Below are positions 30,560 to 33,748 of a stretch of 33,748 nucleotides of DNA, in pieces. Under the pieces are notes generated by a model, which was not told the DNA's origin, did no database searches, and saw only the letters and a list, made by a program, of their open reading frames with translations. Positions within the stretch are counted from its first letter, which is position 1; every line of letters starts with the position of its first letter. A program made the translations under genes and the position numbers. This stretch comes from Oligoflexia bacterium (GTDB lineage Bacteria; Bdellovibrionota_C; UBA2361; JAFLCA01): positions 1-33,748 of the forward strand of contig JAIBBV010000045.1 of assembly GCA_019694465.1 (NCBI GenBank), in the 5' to 3' direction.

Positions 30560-31729
30560 ATGCTACAGGCTTGCTTAGCACTGTTGTTGCTTTTGAGTTC
30601 GATCGCATCTAGTGCGGCTGCTCAAGAGGACGTGCAAGCGCAGCTAACTATGCTCAACCAGGAAATGGAGCAAACCAAGGGCGCTTTAGCGGACCTATCT
30701 AAAAAGATCGGTGAGCTACGCATTGATTTGTCCACTGCGCAAAGAGGCGTGGCTGAACTTAAGGCACAGGCCGAGCAGGCACAGCGTGAGGTCGTAGCCT
30801 TGGCCGAGCAGCGTACAGCTTTGGATAGAGAGATAGCATCGCTCGACTATAGCCGGGACAAGCTGGCTGATTTAATGCGTCGCCGCGTGCGTATGCTTTA
30901 TATGCGCCGAGATGAAAAGCCCATGCAACAGATTCTTAGTGTAGCCGGGGTGGGTGATGTAGCTAAGTCAGTTTTTTACTTCTCAAAGATCAGGCAGGCC
31001 GATCAGGCCGCGCTCGAAGAGCTAAAGGCAGGCACGCAGCGCTCAGCAATCAAACGTTCCCAGGTTGCACAAATTGAATCGAAGCAACGCACTGCACGTG
31101 GGCGTCTGGAGGCCAAGCAAGCTGCCTTGAAAGCCAAGCTATCCGAACGGCAACGCTTAATGGATGAATTAAAGGCCCAGCAAACTTCGCAAGAAGAAGG
31201 GTTATTGCGGCTTAAGGCGCAAGCCCTGCGCCTTGAAAGTGTTCTTGTCTCTTTAATGCAGGGTGGGGCTCAGGAACAGCAACCGCGTCGGGCTAGCGCA
31301 ACGCGCCAGAGATCCTCGTTTGAGCAATTTGATGGTCTAGGGCTGCGGAAACTGAAAAATAGCCTGCAACAGCCAGTTGAAGGCAAGCTTTTGCTTGGCT
31401 TTGGAAAACGCCTGTCTACAGCCGACCAGCCAAGTAAGGGGCAATTGTATGCCACCCTGGCCCATGCTCAGGTTCGGGCAGTGGCCGCTGGTCGGGTGGT
31501 CTTCATTGGGCAAGTACCGGGGGTAGGGCAAGTTCTAATTATAGACCATGGTGCTAGGACCTACAGCTTATATGGCCGTATGTCTGAGGTGGGGGTTATT
31601 CCCGACGAGGAGCTCGAGGCTGGCACAGAATTAGGTAAGGTAGGGGAGCCAGATGCTTCTGGGGCGACGTTTTACTTAGAGTTCAGAGAGGGCGGACAGG
31701 CCTTCAACCCAGGCTCCCTTCTAAACTGA
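30560..31729 (+). CDS. envC: EnvC-like murein hydrolase activator (coiled coil plus degenerate LytM domain)
   Basis: A 389-residue exported protein from ATG 30560. It has a signal peptide (ending SSAAAQED), a long coiled coil (residues about 25-240, rich in Glu, Gln, Lys, Arg), a Ser/Arg linker and a C-terminal M23/LytM-type domain (about 275-385) with VAAGRVVFIG, LIIDHGARTYSLYGRMSEVG and FYLEFREGGQAFNPG. The zinc-binding HxxxD motif expected before this region is absent, so it should not cut peptidoglycan itself but activate amidases, as E. coli EnvC does. Position after ftsX strongly supports partnership with FtsEX. Confidence 0.9.
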   Translation: MLQACLALLLLLSSIASSAAAQEDVQAQLTMLNQEMEQTKGALADLSKKIGELRIDLSTAQRGVAELKAQAEQAQREVVALAEQRTALDREIASLDYSRDKLADLMRRRVRMLYMRRDEKPMQQILSVAGVGDVAKSVFYFSKIRQADQAALEELKAGTQRSAIKRSQVAQIESKQRTARGRLEAKQAALKAKLSERQRLMDELKAQQTSQEEGLLRLKAQALRLESVLVSLMQGGAQEQQPRRASATRQRSSFEQFDGLGLRKLKNSLQQPVEGKLLLGFGKRLSTADQPSKGQLYATLAHAQVRAVAAGRVVFIGQVPGVGQVLIIDHGARTYSLYGRMSEVGVIPDEELEAGTELGKVGEPDASGATFYLEFREGGQAFNPGSLLN

Positions 31730-31815
31730 CCAGCGCTGGCTAGGCTGCGTTCATGGCCTTTGCAGGCAGGGGATAAATAATGCTCTGATCTTCCGAGTTT
31801 ACAGCACTCCCTTGC

Positions 31816-31845
31816 TTGAAACTTTTTGAAGCTTACTGCTATCTT
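31816..31845 (+). promoter_or_regulatory. Candidate ctpA promoter
   Basis: TTGAAA (31816-31821), 18-base spacer, TATCTT (31840-31845). The predicted start leaves a leader of about 100 bases that includes the small hairpin ATAGCC-TGTTT-GGCTAT. The protease gene may thus be transcribed apart from ftsEX-envC. Confidence 0.4.
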
Positions 31846-31948
31846 ACGAAGATGAGGCTGCTATAGCCTGTTTGGCTATCATGGTCTCTATTTCCCGCCA
31901 ACATCGGCGGACACAAGATCTAGTTTGGCCCTTAATTCGAGACCGCGC

Positions 31949-33358
31949 ATGCAATTTTTTCGGCTAACCCGCGAACGCATCTGGATGATGATAGCGCTGT
32001 CTCTTGCTCTAATGATCTTCATCGGTGGTAGTAGCTTGCCTGAGGGCAGCGCCAAAGAGTCAAAGGAAAACTCCCTTTTTGATAACCTTAAAGTATTCAC
32101 TGATGTGTTGGCGCTTGTGCAGCGTGACTACGTGCGCGAGATCGATAGTAAGAAGCTAGTTGAGGGCGCGATCAAAGGGATGCTCGCAACTCTAGATCCT
32201 CATAGCGGGTACCTTGATCCTGACTTCTATCAAGACTTGCAGGTGCAGACGAAGGGAGAGTTCGGTGGTCTAGGTATCGAGATCACAATTAAAGATGGCC
32301 TACTTGTTGTCGTCGCTCCGATGGAAGGTTCGCCTGCGGATAAAGCTGGTATCCGGCCTGGAGATGCGATTGTTAAAATTGATGGACGATTCACTAAGGA
32401 ATATTCGCTCGTCGATGCGGTAAAGAAGTTGCGCGGTTCGAAGGGGACTTCAATCCAAATCTCCCTCATGCGCAAGGGAACCCCAGATCTAATCGACGTA
32501 GTAGTAGTCCGCGATACGATCGAAGTACGCAGCGTGCGCGCGCGCTACCTAGGGGAAGGCTTTGGTTACGTCCGAGTTAGTCAGTTCATGGAGAAGACTT
32601 TTGATGATTTGAGGGCGGCGCTGGACAAGCTGCACCATCAATCGCCTGACTCACAGTTGCGCGGCTTAGTGTTGGATCTTAGGAACAATCCGGGTGGACT
32701 GTTGACGCAAGCCATAAAAGTTAGTGATTTGTGGCTAACTGATGGCGTGATTGTGTATACCGATGGGCGCGTTGAAAGCCAAAAGCAGAAATTCTTTGCG
32801 CATGCACGAGACACTGAACCGAACTATCCATTGATTGTCTTGGTTAATGGTGGGTCTGCGTCGGCTTCAGAGATTGTGTCTGGCGCCATGCAGGATCATG
32901 GGCGTGGTTTAATACTTGGTACGCAGACATTTGGCAAAGGTTCCGTACAGACAATTACTCCGCTTGAAAATGGCGGCGCCGTGACTCTGACAACAGCTTT
33001 GTATTACACCAAGAGCGGGCGCTCTATTCAGGTGACTGGGGTTAAGCCTGACATCGAGATTGATAATCCTGTCGAGCCGGACAAGGATTCAAAGAAACAA
33101 CAGGATAAGACCGAAGGTACATCGACCATTATGCGCGAAGGAGATCTGCCTGGCGCAATCAGTAATCCAAACAATCAGTCTGAAGAACATTCAGGGATGA
33201 AGAAGATTAACAAGACCCCCACCATTAGAGGCGATCTTAACGCCATAGATCCAGAGCATGAGGACTTACATGATTGGTTCAAGCGAGATGCGCAGTTGCA
33301 GCGCGCCTTGGATCTACTTAAGTCGTTCAATATTTTTAAGAGTACTGGTGAAAAATAG
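31949..33358 (+). CDS. ctpA: Carboxyl-terminal processing peptidase (S41 family)
   Basis: Periplasmic serine protease. From ATG 31949 there are 469 residues (an in-frame TTG lies at 31925): a signal anchor (about 11-28), an N-terminal helical part with GAIKGMLATLDPHSGYLDP, a PDZ domain (about 95-185, with FGGLGIEI and SPADKAGIRPGDAIVKIDG) and the S41 protease core. The catalytic serine is in NGGSASASEIVSGAMQDH and the lysine in TFGKGSVQ. A charged C-terminal extension (about 365-469) follows. Proteases of this class near envC genes often trim cell-wall hydrolases or their regulators; here that is inference from position. Confidence 0.95.
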   Translation: MQFFRLTRERIWMMIALSLALMIFIGGSSLPEGSAKESKENSLFDNLKVFTDVLALVQRDYVREIDSKKLVEGAIKGMLATLDPHSGYLDPDFYQDLQVQTKGEFGGLGIEITIKDGLLVVVAPMEGSPADKAGIRPGDAIVKIDGRFTKEYSLVDAVKKLRGSKGTSIQISLMRKGTPDLIDVVVVRDTIEVRSVRARYLGEGFGYVRVSQFMEKTFDDLRAALDKLHHQSPDSQLRGLVLDLRNNPGGLLTQAIKVSDLWLTDGVIVYTDGRVESQKQKFFAHARDTEPNYPLIVLVNGGSASASEIVSGAMQDHGRGLILGTQTFGKGSVQTITPLENGGAVTLTTALYYTKSGRSIQVTGVKPDIEIDNPVEPDKDSKKQQDKTEGTSTIMREGDLPGAISNPNNQSEEHSGMKKINKTPTIRGDLNAIDPEHEDLHDWFKRDAQLQRALDLLKSFNIFKSTGEK

Positions 33359-33748
33359 CAGGTGAGGCACGACTGCGCTGTGTAGTTAGCTGCCCAGGAC
33401 CTGTCTTGAATTTGGGGTCGCTATCGCATCTCGGAAAGAGGATTCCTCCGCGATATTAATTACGAATCCTGCGCTTCGCCGGATGACTAAGTGTCACTGA
33501 TGCCTTGACGAAGTATAAGGCAGTTACTGTGGTAAGCGGTGGGCTGGATTTCACGTTGTTTTAATTCAGAACTGTCCATTAGGCTTAGGACGTCTAGCGC
33601 GCGGAGACAGAGACCGCCCAGAATGTTTACATAATCTTTTTTGCGCCCGCTTAAGTCATATAGTTTGCGAAGGTAACCACCTGATCTTTAAAGATAATTA
33701 AAAATGGGGAATAGACAGGCGCCTTCAAGGCTGTCATAAGCTGTTATA
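33359..33748. other. Intergenic end of the window
   Basis: About 390 bases after ctpA with no convincing gene on either strand. Small dyads are present: GGATTC/GAATCC (around 33440-33475), GCCTT/AAGGC (around 33502-33522), the palindrome ATCTTTAAAGAT near 33684, and GACAG/CTGTC around 33714-33736. None is a clear terminator or RNA gene. Confidence 0.5.

Overview
The window looks like a chromosomal stretch of a Gram-negative, diderm bacterium, most like the deltaproteobacteria in the broad sense. This rests on lpxD (lipid A), an MlaE/F/D-type lipid transporter, Tat export, FtsEX with an EnvC-like partner, several apparent lipoproteins, and a conserved hypothetical after coaX that resembles proteins I know mainly from deltaproteobacteria. 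I cannot name the genus. Most genes have roughly balanced base composition; one segment (about 10.2-11.06 kb) is clearly GC-richer.

Layout. 1-5168 (+): the 3' end of dnaE, an AI-2E family permease, nadC, birA, coaX and a conserved hypothetical, tightly packed or overlapping. 5196-7896 (-): lpxD overlapping a lipoprotein with a substrate-binding-like region and a von Willebrand A domain. 8016-8238: a possible small RNA unit with dyad, promoter and terminator. 8239-9337 (-): tatB-like and tatC; a DUF2905 membrane protein is divergent (9453-9689, +). 9690-11231: a mostly gene-poor segment with one unrecognised GC-rich ORF. 11232-12698 (+): pyrD and a small membrane protein. 12699-12960: a possible 174-bp miniature inverted-repeat element and one copy of a 69-bp dispersed repeat. 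12971-14463 (-): xthA and a methyltransferase.

14719-25258 (+) is a division and cell-wall (dcw-type) cluster: murC, murB, then ftsQ, ftsA, ftsZ. Between murB and ftsQ lie about 4.5 kb that do not belong to the usual cluster: a large exported protein resembling PcRGLX/YetA-type polysaccharide lyases, the second copy of the 69-bp repeat, long hairpins, an exported six-cysteine protein, a possible structured RNA and a very basic small exported protein. FtsZ has an atypical GTP-binding signature and two copies of the C-terminal interaction motif.

25582-28820 (-) is an Mla-like operon (lipoprotein, mlaE, mlaF, mlaD). It diverges from ftsE, ftsX and an envC-like gene (28886-31729, +), followed by a ctpA-type protease (31949-33358). 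The Mla and Fts operons may share one palindromic -10 element. Together the right half encodes peptidoglycan precursor synthesis, the Z-ring, the switch that turns on septal hydrolases, and outer-membrane lipid upkeep.

All calls were made by reading the sequence by eye; no search or folding program was run.
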